This document shows positions 12,454 through 24,060 of a stretch of 64,000 nt of DNA, piece after piece. The position numbers were made by a program, and so were the translations under genes. This DNA is from Polytrichum commune. Its lineage: Eukaryota; Streptophyta; Polytrichopsida; Polytrichales; Polytrichaceae. The stretch is taken from assembly GCA_950295325.1 (NCBI GenBank), contig OX485808.1:44476527-44540526 (forward strand), written 5' to 3'. The stretch's first letter is position 1, and the number at the start of each line of letters is the position of its first letter. The notes under the pieces are model-generated. The model was not told the DNA's origin, did not search any database, and saw only the letters and a list, made by a program, of their open reading frames with translations.

Positions 12454-13336
12454 TTTTGGGGGCCATTCACAATTGGGGTTCTACTTTTTGGACAAAGGAC
12501 TTAAGGACTAGGTCGCATTGGATGTTGACATTTGGGGTATTATTTATTTATTACTTAAAATTTGTGCTCTTGTATTCCACTGCCCGAGGGACCACTACCA
12601 TTAGCTAGCCCTAAACCCTAAACCTTAAACCCTAAACCCTACCTACAATTCATACTCCATATTGAGTACACCGACAAAGTTAATTTAGAAGGAATAGGGT
12701 CATCTAAGATATCATTTTTATTCCTTAAAGGACATTTAGGAGTGTTGTCTTAATTGTTCACCTTAGGATCAAGGAATGAAAAGGACAACAAGAATTAATC
12801 GAAACGATCCCAATTTTTTTCCTCACAATCATCGTTCAAGTGTGTACCAACAGAACCAAAAACGTATTGAATACCAATTGCCCAACTTTACATGTGGCAC
12901 CAAACATGGCCAAAAATACATATAATCACGGCCACACCTTAAAGGAATGTCTAGTATTAGAATTGGACAAAAAAAATTATATGAATGGACACATGACACT
13001 TATACCAAGGTACCAAGATGCAAAACAAGAAATAATTGACCACCAATGCACACCTAAATAGCAAAAAATGCCATTGATGTGGCCCAAACAAGTCATTTGA
13101 CCCCTTTTCAAGTTTTATGACTTATCTACTTATTTCATAGGGAATTTCTCTATTGTTGGTGGTTATTTAATAAGAAATAATATCTTTCTTGATATAGCCT
13201 ATGAACTATCTACTTATTTATTTAAAATGTATTGATCAAATAATAGTAAATCATGATAAACGCCGAAATCCACTAGTCCTTAAGTCCTTAAGTCCTTTGT
13301 CCCAAAAGTAGTACCTCAACCGTGAATGCCCCCGAA
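12454..13336. mobile_element. about 880-bp terminal-inverted-repeat element
   Basis: Left arm 12454-12511 and right arm 13273-13336 are inverted copies. Both contain GACAAAGGACTTAAGGACT, CTACTTTT and GGGGGC(C)ATTCAC reading inward. The right arm has one extra TTAAGGAC unit. The interior has no transposase frame but includes a short telomere-like tract. No convincing target duplication was seen. Confidence 0.7.
12609..12642. repeat. interstitial plant telomere repeats
   Basis: Five consecutive heptamers, CCCTAAA, CCCTAAA, CCTTAAA, CCCTAAA, CCCTACC. Three are perfect copies of the plant telomere unit. They lie inside the inverted-repeat element at 12454-13336 and not at a chromosome end. Confidence 0.85.
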
Positions 13337-14299
13337 TGGAAGTCCACATCTAACCATTGGTGATTAAGGGGTGAATTCCGAATGCAAGTGTAGGAGGGTT
13401 GGTTCCCCACTTATAAACTAAGAGGTCTACGGTATAGGGAGCTAACCATTCGCATGGCAGTATGCTAAGGGTTAACGCTCGTGACCCTTCCTAGAATTGA
13501 AAAATAACCATGATAGTTAAGGGGAACTAGCAAGGGTTGTGACAAATTTGGTAGGTGAAAACATTGTCTTCATCCAATTTTGTTCTAACTAGCCCCAACT
13601 TTCATCAAATTGAAATGGAATATTGCCGTCCAAAGACCAATAGGTGCTCTGCACTTATTTAGGTTGGGACACCTAAAAGGGTTTCAAATGGACAATGGAC
13701 TTAGCGTACAGACCAGTTTGGATAAATACAAATACCATCCTTTGTGCATGGAAGCTGCATAAGGGTTCCAAGTCGGAAACAATGACCATCCCCCATAAAC
13801 ATATTGATTTTGCCAAAGACTACTTGGCACGTATTGCAACTGCAAAAAATGACACCGATAATGGATATGAAGCGGAAGATGGTGATGGGGAAACATAACA
13901 TAAGTTGGAATTAATGTGATAAATAGGGGCAGTTCATAAACTTGGTTTTATTGTGGCTACATTCAAATTTATAAGTATATTTGGGATGTGCCATCCAATT
14001 TAATAAGACCCTTATATATGGGATGCACATCCTAGACTCTATAATGACATAAAACCATCTATTTTTGAGATTTCGTTGTTATTTCCATGTGTAGTTCATG
14101 TTTTGATAATGATTTAAAGAATTATTATATTTAAGAATGTGAATATTCTACACGTGCAAATTTATACACTGTCATGTTTCCGATGTTCCCAATGTTCCGT
14201 ATGCTCCCAATGTTTCCTATACTCACAATATCGGCATCTCAAACTATGGATGTATTTTATTTTGAGACTTTGCAAAGTCTCTGATTAATGATTATAGTG

Positions 14300-14805
14300 T
14301 TAAATATGAAATCACTTGGGATGAAATTGTAATATTTTGTACTATCGTTAAAAGTATATTTGATCACAATGCATCCCCTCCAAAAATGCACATTGCTTAT
14401 TGTGACAGTAATAGGCTGGGTTACCATAACCACATGAGCCAACAAGCTGATTCGACTACAACTACCCTAAATCCTAGACTCCTGGATCAAAAACTTAGAT
14501 TCACCAATGAGGTAGTTAGTAATGACCTCCCATGCACATTAGTAGTGACATGTCACATGCATGAACCAAGGGCGTGTAATTGATAGAGTAAATACACATA
14601 TCTGTTGGTGCAAAATCACACCTCTGCATCGAAGTTGATGAGAGATATTCTATACAAAATTATGACTGCTAGGCTTCTAAAACTATCACTGAGCACATGG
14701 TGTACTTAACTAAATCTCAGTAGCAGTAAAAGCTAACAACAAGGTTTATAGTTGAAGTGCTATATCATCAACAATTATATTGCCATTTAAACCACAAATT
14801 CTCAG
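14300..14805. other. spacer downstream of the MLKL-like gene
   Basis: AT-rich, no supported gene. The part next to 14806 should hold the 3' UTR of the minus-strand MLKL-like gene. Confidence 0.35.
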
Positions 14806-16173
14806 CTAGGAGAGCACGTGATTTACCATGTCTTCAGGTGCCAGAAACGAGAGACGGTGAAAAACGGAATCGACTGTGGGTCTCTGCTCAGGATCATCGT
14901 TCATACAATCAAGAGATATCTGCTTGAAAGTATCCAGGAACGGCGCATCTTGTGACTGGACTCCCTGAAAATGGAGCTTGATCTTGTCTTTCTTCCTTGC
15001 CGCCAACATCTGTAGCATTCCAGGGAATTCAGAGAATGGTGAGTCGCCTGTGATGAGCTCCCAAATGATGACACCCAAGGAGAATATGTCACATTTCTCG
15101 TTGTACTCGGGCCGGTCCTTGGGAAGCATTTCGGGAGCAGCCCACCTAGCCTGCTCGATGTCTAACCACTTCTTGTCGCTCGGAGTGCTCTTCACGCGGC
15201 CTTTGAAGAAGCCGAAGATCTTCGGGTGACCATCATCCGTTAGAAAGACATTTGTGCTCCTCATATTCCTGTGGAGGATGCCGACAGAGTGGGCAGAGGC
15301 AAGTCCCAAAGCGATCTCCAGAGCTATCATTCTCTTCAACCTCCAGTCGTCGACACCGTGATCCTCCATCTTCCATTCGTACAGTGTCGTCAACGGCTTG
15401 TTCAGACTCGGTCGCTCCATGACGAGGTACTTCTGAGAGTCAACCGAAAAGGTTCCATGAAACCGGAGAATAGACTCACTATCTGAAAGCCTCTTCAAAA
15501 TGGCCGCATCCTTCTTTTCCTGCTCCGTCGCCACGAGCATGACTTCATTACCTTCAAGCCGCCCGGCTAATATGTAGCCCTCTACCAAGGACTCTCCTAC
15601 ACTCACATTCTCTAGGTGCGTGTCATCCGGAGCCATGCGATCTTCCTTGAGCGCTTTCACATCCTCTTGCATGACCTTCAGTTTGTCCAGGCCATCGTCG
15701 AGCTTATCATCTTGGCCCCTCAGTCTGTCCCGGATGTCGTTAAGCATGATAGTCTGGTGCGTTTGTTGTTCCGTTACGAACCATTTGACGGTTTGGTCCA
15801 ATCTTTGGTTCAGAGAATCGAAAGCTTCCTCATACTTCAATGCTAGAAGCCCTCTGTTGAAAACACTCTTTGACCCATACATTTTTATACATGCTTCGCA
15901 GTCTTGGACGACGATCGCAAACTTCTGATAAGTATCGGGGTACTTTTCTTCAGAGATTGCCGCGATCGGTCCTTTCGATTCGATCTCCTTCTGAATGCGA
16001 TCCATAACACCAGCTGTACTCCTCACTTGTTCCACCAGTTGTTCACATTTCTGCTTGTTGTACCTCGCTGTCAAACCCAGGATCACAACGGACCTAACCA
16101 CCTTTCCAATGTCCCGACTTAGTAGGCCTGCGAATGTATCCAAAAGTAGTTGTTCCGTCTTCTCGGTGACCAT
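14806..16173 (-). CDS. MLKL-like protein: N-terminal helical bundle plus pseudokinase
   Basis: Single exon, 455 residues, ATG at 16173 with A at -3. Residues 1-140 are almost wholly helical and amphipathic, like the HeLo/four-helix-bundle domain of MLKL-type proteins. A charged helical linker follows (about 140-180, a possible brace). Residues about 195-445 are a kinase fold without catalytic residues: no glycine loop, a candidate beta-3 lysine in AAILKRL (about 227), HRN instead of HRD (301-303), and GFF instead of DFG (about 321-323). APE (346-348) and the C-lobe DIFSLGVIIWELITGDSPF are kept. Human MLKL also replaces DFG (with GFE), and known plant MLKLs combine a HeLo domain with a pseudokinase. 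Such proteins oligomerise and act at the plasma membrane in cell death; that role is inferred here. Neighbour of the kinase-ankyrin gene on the same strand, about 6.9 kb away. Confidence 0.85.
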   Translation of the reverse strand: MVTEKTEQLLLDTFAGLLSRDIGKVVRSVVILGLTARYNKQKCEQLVEQVRSTAGVMDRIQKEIESKGPIAAISEEKYPDTYQKFAIVVQDCEACIKMYGSKSVFNRGLLALKYEEAFDSLNQRLDQTVKWFVTEQQTHQTIMLNDIRDRLRGQDDKLDDGLDKLKVMQEDVKALKEDRMAPDDTHLENVSVGESLVEGYILAGRLEGNEVMLVATEQEKKDAAILKRLSDSESILRFHGTFSVDSQKYLVMERPSLNKPLTTLYEWKMEDHGVDDWRLKRMIALEIALGLASAHSVGILHRNMRSTNVFLTDDGHPKIFGFFKGRVKSTPSDKKWLDIEQARWAAPEMLPKDRPEYNEKCDIFSLGVIIWELITGDSPFSEFPGMLQMLAARKKDKIKLHFQGVQSQDAPFLDTFKQISLDCMNDDPEQRPTVDSVFHRLSFLAPEDMVNHVLS

Positions 16174-19100
16174 TTTGAAACCCTAATCAACGCTCTGAAT
16201 AAGAAAACCGCAGCAAAGATCCTTAGCTCAGATTACCAAATATCACACAACTGCTTCTCAGCTTTTGAATTTTACACAACACAGGGCTTACTAAGAACCA
16301 AGCCTCCCAATTTCATGAACTAACCAAGCACCATACAGAACAGTGTCTCAAATAGTGTTAGTCTCAAACCTAACTTGCTCATTTATTTTCGATGAACATC
16401 CATCAAGGACCTCAAAAGGTCACCATAACTTCATACCCTCCCTTTCACGTGAACCTGTATTTTTCATGTGGACTTCATGAAGGCAATAACCTCAGGATTT
16501 CAGGTGCTACCTCACCTGTGCACTAGTGTTATCAAGGCGTTGCCTCGACCATCTACAGTGTCTAAAGCATAAATTACAGCGGATCCACATCAATCAAGAA
16601 TCGAACTCAAGAAAGAAAGAAAAAAGCTAATCAATCAGGCAGCTTTCAGATTCCAAAATGTACCAAGAAATACCAGCTCAGATGGTCTCTGAATGAACTT
16701 CACCTTTTGTATTTTGGTTGTTCACTGCGGAGCACTGCTAAACGCGTTGCGGTAGAAGGAAGATCCACAAAGGTGCGCGCTAGCTGACGGGCCTTTCCTA
16801 CAAACCTGCTTCAAGTATGTTCAGTAAGTTCGGATATCCACTACGCCGGGTTTTACCTAGCATACACATGGAATTTGAAGACGTAATTCGGCGAGCTGAC
16901 GTAGGGATGTTTTAAGCTTTAAATTTGGTACCGCAATCAATACAATCACAAAGAAACACACAGAGACACGCTCGATCCTAACACCTTTACAGGAGAGACG
17001 CTCTTAGTAGAGCTCTCTCTTTATTCTTTACTATGGTCTAATCAGGTAGAATAAATAGCTTACACACGGTTCTTGTCAACAAACAGCGAATCTTGACTCA
17101 CTCATCACTCATGCATACGCTTATACTAAAAAGGCAGGAAACTAAGTCAAAGGAGGAGAGAAACAAAAGCGAGAGACGTATGACTTCATCACCGCAACCC
17201 TAATTCTCAGTAAGTCAATGGATGAAGAATCACCAAAAGAGTTTAAACACCAGAGAAAACAACAGGAAGTCTTACAGCAGCACTGTATTCTAGGGTCTTC
17301 TCGAAGGGTACCTCTCCTGTTTCGATCGATCCTTCTGCCCACAGCACAGACATAAAGTTCCGCTCTTAGTTTATCACTCTCCAGCTTCATCACAACGTTC
17401 AAACACCCCAGCAACAAGTCTCCGTCTGCAGGAAAAGCATAATGTACGTCATTGTCACATGCTTGCTACTGTCCACAATGATGGTTTGGCAGAGTCGATC
17501 TTAATCCCGTGACACATTAGGGTCTGGCGATCCTAAGCCCTAATCCGGCGATCGCTCACTTAGGTCCAAAATGCAAACTGGAAAGCGGAGAAGAAAGACA
17601 ACGAGCCTGCTAGTGCGCTTGTACCCTCAAAATATCATATCACCCCCTCCCCTTGAGCTCAATGAATCATGGAAGTGTTGTACACAGTAGCAAAACAGTA
17701 GCAGAACTCAACAATTCACTCATGAAACTGTAAACACTTTATTGATACTTCTTGATGCAACGATCAAGTAGGCTACAGATGACTACGGTACAGACACGTA
17801 CTTACAACAGTTCCGGCACAGACACACACACTAAACAGCAGTGATGCCTCCCTTTTATTCGTAATCTGAGGGAAGCTTCTATCACTAATTGGTAATCAAA
17901 TCTAACTAATCAGATGACTAATTCAAGAACAATGCTCAACGAACTATTTATCTCCAATAGGAAGCACTCACTTATGCCCTACATTTGGCACCATCAGAGA
18001 GGACCAGGGTCCACGTTTATCTAGCTACTGTAAGAAGTTGCAGATCAGATATTATTTGTTATGCGATGCTCAAACGGCAAAGTGCCCCAAGTTCTGGACG
18101 CAGTTTATGTAACTTCACAACCAAGTTACAGGATTAGTACATGCGGCACAGCCTAGTTCATGGCACACAGTTTATTTATATTGTAACGTACATACAGTTG
18201 AGCACGGTGCATGCAGCGGCATTGAATGTGGCGCAGTACTCTTTTTTTTCTTTTTCTTTTGGCACGCACATGAGCAGAAGAGATCAGGCGCAGGTTTTTG
18301 CATCAGGCAGTAAGGAGATTTGCTAAGTTAGTTTAAGGTCATTTTGGACCGTGGCACAATACTTTCAACAGCTCAACGTGAACCTGGACATAAGAGCAAT
18401 CGCACCCAGCAGCGATTCCAGAACCAATCTCTTGAAATTAACAGAAATGCTACAACCTGCAGGCTAAGCCACGTTGAAGAATTTAAGTGAGCTATTCAGG
18501 CACATGATATTTGGAGATACTTAGGCCATATCCTGCAATATCAGTGTTATACCTAGACGATACCCTATCATATTCATGCTATGCCTATGTGATACCCGTG
18601 GATATCACATAGGTGGCTAATTCTTATGATGCTCATCATCGTTCTGGCTGATTTTTATTATTATTATTTTTCATTTTTTCACAGTGTATAAGCAGCAACC
18701 CGACTTCTCTTGTAGTTTTTCAACTAATTTTAGCCATTTTAGAAATCTCTCGCACCCACATAACATTCTAGAACCAGTACTGGGGCGGCCCTTTATTTTA
18801 GAATCAAACATGGGAATGATGCCAGCACAGACGTACAGTACACTCTAAACTCCATAGTATCACACCTGTGGCAACCAAAGTGCATGTGATATAACAGACT
18901 TTTGTAGTGGTAACATGGATGTGTGATACTAGTGAATTAGTGTACCATGTGACACTATGGAATAACACAAAGACTAGTGCAACATATTAAATGGTGTGGT
19001 GTGGTCCACTCCGCTTCACTTTCCTGGGTGATGTGGCGGATGCATGCACCAACATTCAACAAGTGGCAGAAGAAGAAGAAAAAGAATAAGAAGGTAACAC

Positions 19101-19301
19101 TCCACATATTGACACATGGCGCAATGCAAGGGTGTGGGTTGACTTCTTTGGTGGTTTGCATTAATGACAAAATTTGTGATATAAGGGAGAGAAAGGTGAC
19201 AATAAGGAGTGAGATTTGAACTATGCACAATTGTTCCCTAGGGTTTCGGGATATAAGAGGGTGAGCGACATTATGGAGGTTGATCTTACAGAGTTTAGGG
19301 T
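16174..19301. other. gene-free region upstream of the MLKL-like gene
   Basis: No supported coding exon. The part near 16174-17700 has moderate GC and several splice-like sites and may contain the MLKL-like gene's leader and promoter. The rest is AT-rich, with a T-rich run near 18240 and an A/G-rich run near 19066-19095. Confidence 0.35.
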
Positions 19302-19731
19302 GTAGTAGTTGAACCTAACATATGATAAATATTATGGCCAGAGGATAAATTTAGCAACCACTACTTCACTTCTAAAGTCAGAGGATGCGTACCTATTCTT
19401 GACCCACAGCTTGTCCAATGTGGCAGTTGTAGTTGGTACTAGTCCATTGACTGATGTAGGGGGGTTTGTAGGACTTGGTGTTGCAATTGGTGTCGAGGTG
19501 TTCACGGTTGTAGTAGGGGGTCTTGTATTTAAGGTTTGGGGGGGGGGGGGGGGACAACAATGGAGGCATTGGAGGTGGTGAGCATGGGTTATAGCTATTT
19601 TCACATGGAGATGATGAATATGACATAGTTTGCGGTATGGAGTAGAGAAGGAGGAGACTTTGAAGTGCTATGAAGACTACCCATCTCCATGTTGGTTGAT
19701 ATACACTATGCATGGTTGCAAGAGCGTGCAT
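19302..19731 (-). pseudogene. truncated copy 2 of the proline-rich signal-anchored protein gene
   Basis: Same N-terminus as copy 1 from the ATG at 19731 (signal anchor, PPPMPPLL run), then a 16-base G tract (plus strand, about 19538-19553) where coding again moves to the neighbouring frame. The second frame carries the Pro/Thr linker and LDKLWVKNRY, and ends at the duplication edge after FILWP, so the C-terminal domain of copy 1 is missing. This copy is certainly incomplete. Confidence 0.6.
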
Positions 19732-21574
19732 GTCGTAAATACCAAATCCTTCAAAAGTTAGTTGTTACTGCTTGGCCAACTTGAACATGTCAACAATACA
19801 ACCAAGTGTCAGGTAATGAGAACTGCAATCACACTAAGACTTGCTTCGCATATAAATCTACAAATGTAAGGTATGTACAATTGCTTGGGCCAATTAAGCC
19901 TTAAAGAACGCACATAAGGCCTTCAACTACCCAGTGGTAATGTACAACTCTTGTGCTCATTTGGGAGCCAACAATCTCCTTTACGTTCGATCCAACTCCA
20001 ACATCTCTTGGAATGCCAAGTCACTATATGTCAGTCCAGTTCATCATTGTGCTTAAAAGTTTGGCATATCCTTCTTGGGATTGGTTTGTATCACCGTGTG
20101 TACCCTAGAAAGTTTCCCCTCTCCTAGCTTTGGATCCTGGACCCCGATCTCGTATGTTTTTGGACAATGAAATAAAGGCATTCGATTCTTTTTACAACAG
20201 ATAGAACAAAACCAAAAACAATTATATACTTAGGATCTATGTGATTACTTAAAGAGAAAGAGAATCTTACACATTTTCAACACTTGTGATTTTTGAATCT
20301 GAATTCCACTTTAGAAACTTGAATCACAACGTATACAATCCAGCTCATCATACATCTCCCAAGCCGATCCCACAGCCAAAATTGTGTGTGGAGTTTGAAG
20401 TGCTTGCAATAGGGCCACATACCTTACTTACAATAAACTCAGAAGTCACTCTTTGCGTTAGACTGCCCACTGCAACCTGGAGGCTTCGAACTTCAGAGAA
20501 TGATCGGTCGGCCGTAGACTTCCTTCAATTCAAGTAGTTGTGCAATCATCATCAGGCCAGCTGCATGTGCCCAGGCCCCATTATCCATATAGAAGGCAGA
20601 ACAAGTAGCTATAAATTTCCCACCTGGCTATAAGGTACTGTAAGCATTCAAAAGACTTGCAGAAAACTAAGCTGTCTTTACAACCTCTACGCATACAGTT
20701 GAAACCACCATAGCAACTGAAAAACTTCACGCATTCACTAGACAAGGTAAGTCAATTCTTCCTAGTTCAGTTCCCCCTCTTTGAGTCTTTTCATCATCCA
20801 ACAGCAAAGCATACATGACCCATGTAAGTAGATTTCTCTGCCTCTCCCATTGAACTTACAGGAAGTGCAAGCCGATCACAACCTCGCACTGAAAGTTTCA
20901 AGTGTGCGACCTAGTTCACCCACCGCGTACATATGCTTACTTATTGTAGCATGAAGACTGCCAGGTGATGGAGACTCGTGGGAAGGAAGTGCATACCCAG
21001 CAGGCCCATATTTCAATTCCAATTTCAATTTGCATAAACAATGGTGACAGGAATCGCCTGGCATCTTCTTTGAGTGGAAAAAATTAAGATCGTCAGTACA
21101 ATATGGACAAAGGCATCACCTTTGATTGGAAGGAATGAGGATCGTCGGTACAGACACAATAGGCAAAGGCATCTCCATCATTTAAAAGTATACAAAGAAA
21201 CTAACAATCATCATGTAAGCCGTAACCCACTGCATCATCGTCACGTCACTCAAAGAAAACAAAGTAACTTAGACAGATGATGATTGGCGGACGTTAAAGT
21301 AACACCTACGAACTTATTTGGGCTGGGGAAGCCTTCCAGGGTTCTTTTTAAAAATTTTGAACCTGACCACGAAACTGCTGTCCACCCCGCCCAACTTTGA
21401 AAAAAATATTGTCCTTGCATTCTTGAAGGCCGCTTGACTACAAATCCCATATTGAGTGCACTTCACCTTCAAGGTCTAGAATCCAATATATATATGCACT
21501 GCCAATTAGTAGATATTAAGCAATTAATTGGGATTTCATTCCGGAAGTGAAACCATCAATGAAGCATGTAATTA
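19302..21574. repeat. segmental duplication, copy 2
   Basis: Direct copy of 1093-3343. The left edge cuts the proline-rich gene in mid-domain, which shows that copy 1 is the more complete locus. Near 21210-21330 the copies differ, then realign through about 21574, after which the sequences are unrelated. No primer-binding site or polypurine tract was recognised at the edges. Confidence 0.9.
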
Positions 21575-22601
21575 ACTTGGAGGTCAAAACCATTACAAAA
21601 TCCTCATTAACATTGAGGTTATAATTTTTGTGACTTCCCATTTAAAAGTGTCTTTCTCATTCTAAAATGAAACTTAGATTAATGAATATAACCCATCATT
21701 TAAGAGGAATATATAGAATATATCAAATTACTCAAGAAAACTGAAAGATCACAACATGTAATAGGTTGGACTTGGAAACACCAAGATCTTGAACGATTAT
21801 GTCAAAAACTCTCCCCGGACATTGTTTTACTATCCACTAGGAGGGTCCATTGATGTTGGATTGCTAGGTGAGAATCACCACAAAATTAGGCTTAATATTA
21901 ATGAGGATCTTCTATTAAATGAAAGTGTTGTCCCCCTTATGTGGATAACTTCTTACACCACCTCGTTCAACAGATAGATCCCCAAATAAGCATAGTAATG
22001 CCAAAGTTGGTGCTCTTCTAAAAGCATACTTGCATCCTTCTTACACCATTACTATTAATGACCAAAGTGGTGCTATTTTGTACTTAATGTCGCATACGAT
22101 TAATTGCTTTTAATGATGACTTATGCGATGACATTGTTGCACTCACTTGTTGACAACTTAAGAATGGAAAATAAGTGTTGCCAAAAGGAAGGTGTTACCT
22201 TAAAGCCTCATTTTCTTAGCAATGTTTCAAAAATAGTGCATTTTTGAGAGCTTCAAATGTGTGATGGAGGTACAGAGCGTTGGTTATTGTCAAGGTTGCC
22301 TTTTGGTCCAAGGGTCTCTCAACCTTAGACGGTGTAACCCGCTACTTGACCAGTTGCATGATTATCATGCCTTGGGTAAATTAGAAAATTTTATGGAAAC
22401 CTAAAACATGAATCCAAGTTGTTTGTCTATAAACTTGCCTTATGAAGTGAGCTAGTTGAATCCATGTCCCTAAAGGTGAGGAGAATTATTTCTTTCTGGG
22501 TAACCTTTGAAGTCATCTAGTTCAAAGGTTATATAGATGCATCCACCAAGGGTAATCTTATGTTTCTTATCCCCTTTGTAATTTCAATATACATATATCA
22601 T
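21575..22601. other. decayed transposon sequence, no gene
   Basis: AT-rich with no long frame. The stretch about 21710-21830 is a diverged relative of 35220-35340 (both contain TATAGAATATA.., ACATGTAA..GGTTGGA and CCCGG(A/G)CATTG in order), so this is part of a dispersed repeat. Confidence 0.4.
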
Positions 22602-22854
22602 CATTATATTCGTTAATTTGAGATTTTCTCTTGTCTCAAATTAATATATGGACCACAACAACATGGTCTAATGTTTGGGTCGTCCTACCTAAACCATCTT
22701 GATATGAGTTCTTAATTGGGTTGTTGATATGAACACCCGCTTCAAAGTATTTGCATCTTACAACATTCTCCAATATCTGTGTGATTTTATCCATGTTCTT
22801 ATATTTGTAACTGTCTCAAAATGCTGAAAAAATCCCAAATTAACGAATATAGTG
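22602..22854. mobile_element. 253-bp MITE related to the CACTA-like element
   Basis: Left end CATTATATTCGTTAATTTG and right end CAAATTAACGAATATAGTG are inverted copies with one mismatch. The first 65 or so bases, including a TATGGACCACAACAACATG block, match the left end of the element at 11896. Non-coding, so probably an internally deleted derivative. Confidence 0.75.
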
Positions 22855-23575
22855 ATTATCTCATTAGTTTCAAAAGAGTTCAATTCTCCAATCTCTTAGG
22901 AATCTCCATGGAGTAGGTGCTCAAGCCTTACAAGTTTATGACATTGTTCCCCTAAGATACTAATGTCAAGGTTGAGAGTCTTTGGAGTAGAGTATGTTCA
23001 TACTTCCAACATCACTCCCAATGCCTAATATCATATGTAATTATTCTTATTCATTTCATGGTTTGAATGGTTTATATCAACATTCATTCAATCCAATTCC
23101 GTTCCAAATGTGCTTAATCAAAGTTCTAAAATCTTCACATCAACACATAAGCACATAATCATAATTCAAGTATATTCCCTTGCTAATTCAATACACCTAG
23201 ATCTAGAATGGCATGATGCTCTTTATGATGTAGATATCCAAGTTTAATATCAGGTATGGGTGATTTGGACTACTTGATGGTATCTAGAATCTCGTTTCTC
23301 ATGATAGCTTTGCACATGCTGAATTAGATTTCACACATTATTTCAAGTTTAACTCAAAACCTCAAATCCGATGTTGACTGAAAACAGTAGTGTATAGGTA
23401 AGTTTACATACTTATCAATTCATGTTTTAAAAATATCACACGTTCAGGAACACCTTCCATAAGTTTTGTAAGTTCCCGTTGAGACCCACTTCTCATATTT
23501 TAAGTCTTTTCTTTTATGAAAAAGTTTTGATGAATTTCTCTAAATCTTTGCTCCCTTTAGTCTTCAAGTCTTCAA
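22855..23575. other. AT-rich spacer, nothing recognised
   Basis: No coding frame, RNA gene or repeat structure could be supported here. Confidence 0.35.
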
Positions 23576-23678
23576 TGCTACTCATTTATCACCCAAAGTT
23601 TTTAAAATAAATAATCAAAAACTGCCGAATTAACTATAGTTAACCAGATTTCTTTCAATGCATTTTAGGGAGCAATTT

Positions 23679-23733
<55 letters not shown>

Positions 23734-23872
23734 CACATTAAATAAAGTGGACCAAAAATAACAAGAACAAGTAACGTCCAAGTGTGAATGCAAAGTGGTT
23801 AGGAAATTTACTCTTGAAACGAAGAAGTTGATGCATAGTCTATGTCCTACAGACAGAGCCAACAATTTTAAA
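23576..23872 (-). repeat. dispersed repeat family, copy C (inverted)
   Basis: Reverse complement of the family at 8601-9460, from the ATAAATGAGTAG side to the TTGGCTCTGTC start at 23872. It contains an expanded (TA)n(GA)n microsatellite at about 23677-23731, where copy A has only a short TATATA-GAGAGA run. Confidence 0.8.
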
Positions 23873-24060
23873 TTTTCTTTTCTTTTCAAACCTGAGAATA
23901 GCGAAGAAGAACCAAGAGTTGAAGTGGGCAAAGGTGGCGTTTCTAAACGTTTACTTGCTCTACCCCAAGCAAGATGACAAAAGACGTTATCGACCTTGTG
24001 TTGCAACTTAACTTTTGTTTGCCTCCGTGGCCAAAGGCGCAAAGTGGTGCCGCCAAATAG

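Larger units (their letters stand above)
11896..14299. mobile_element. CACTA-like element with nested insertion
   Basis: The left end starts CACTATATTCGTTAATTTG. The right end, read on the other strand, starts CACTATAATCATTAATCAG, and both continue with GAGACTTT. Each end has a local palindrome; on the right GAGACTTTGCAAAGTCTC is perfect. The first 65 or so bases match the start of the small element at 22602. No transposase frame survives inside, and a second inverted-repeat element (12454-13336) sits within it. A clear 3-bp target duplication is not visible, so the CACTA assignment rests on the termini only. Confidence 0.5.

Noticed and set aside
12609-12642. Chromosome end
   Set aside because: Only five heptamers, inside a transposon, with ordinary sequence on both sides.
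1093-21574. Direct repeats as the two LTRs of one giant retrotransposon
   Set aside because: No gag/pol coding between them, no primer-binding site or polypurine tract seen, the repeats contain gene sequence, and host-type kinase genes fill the interval.
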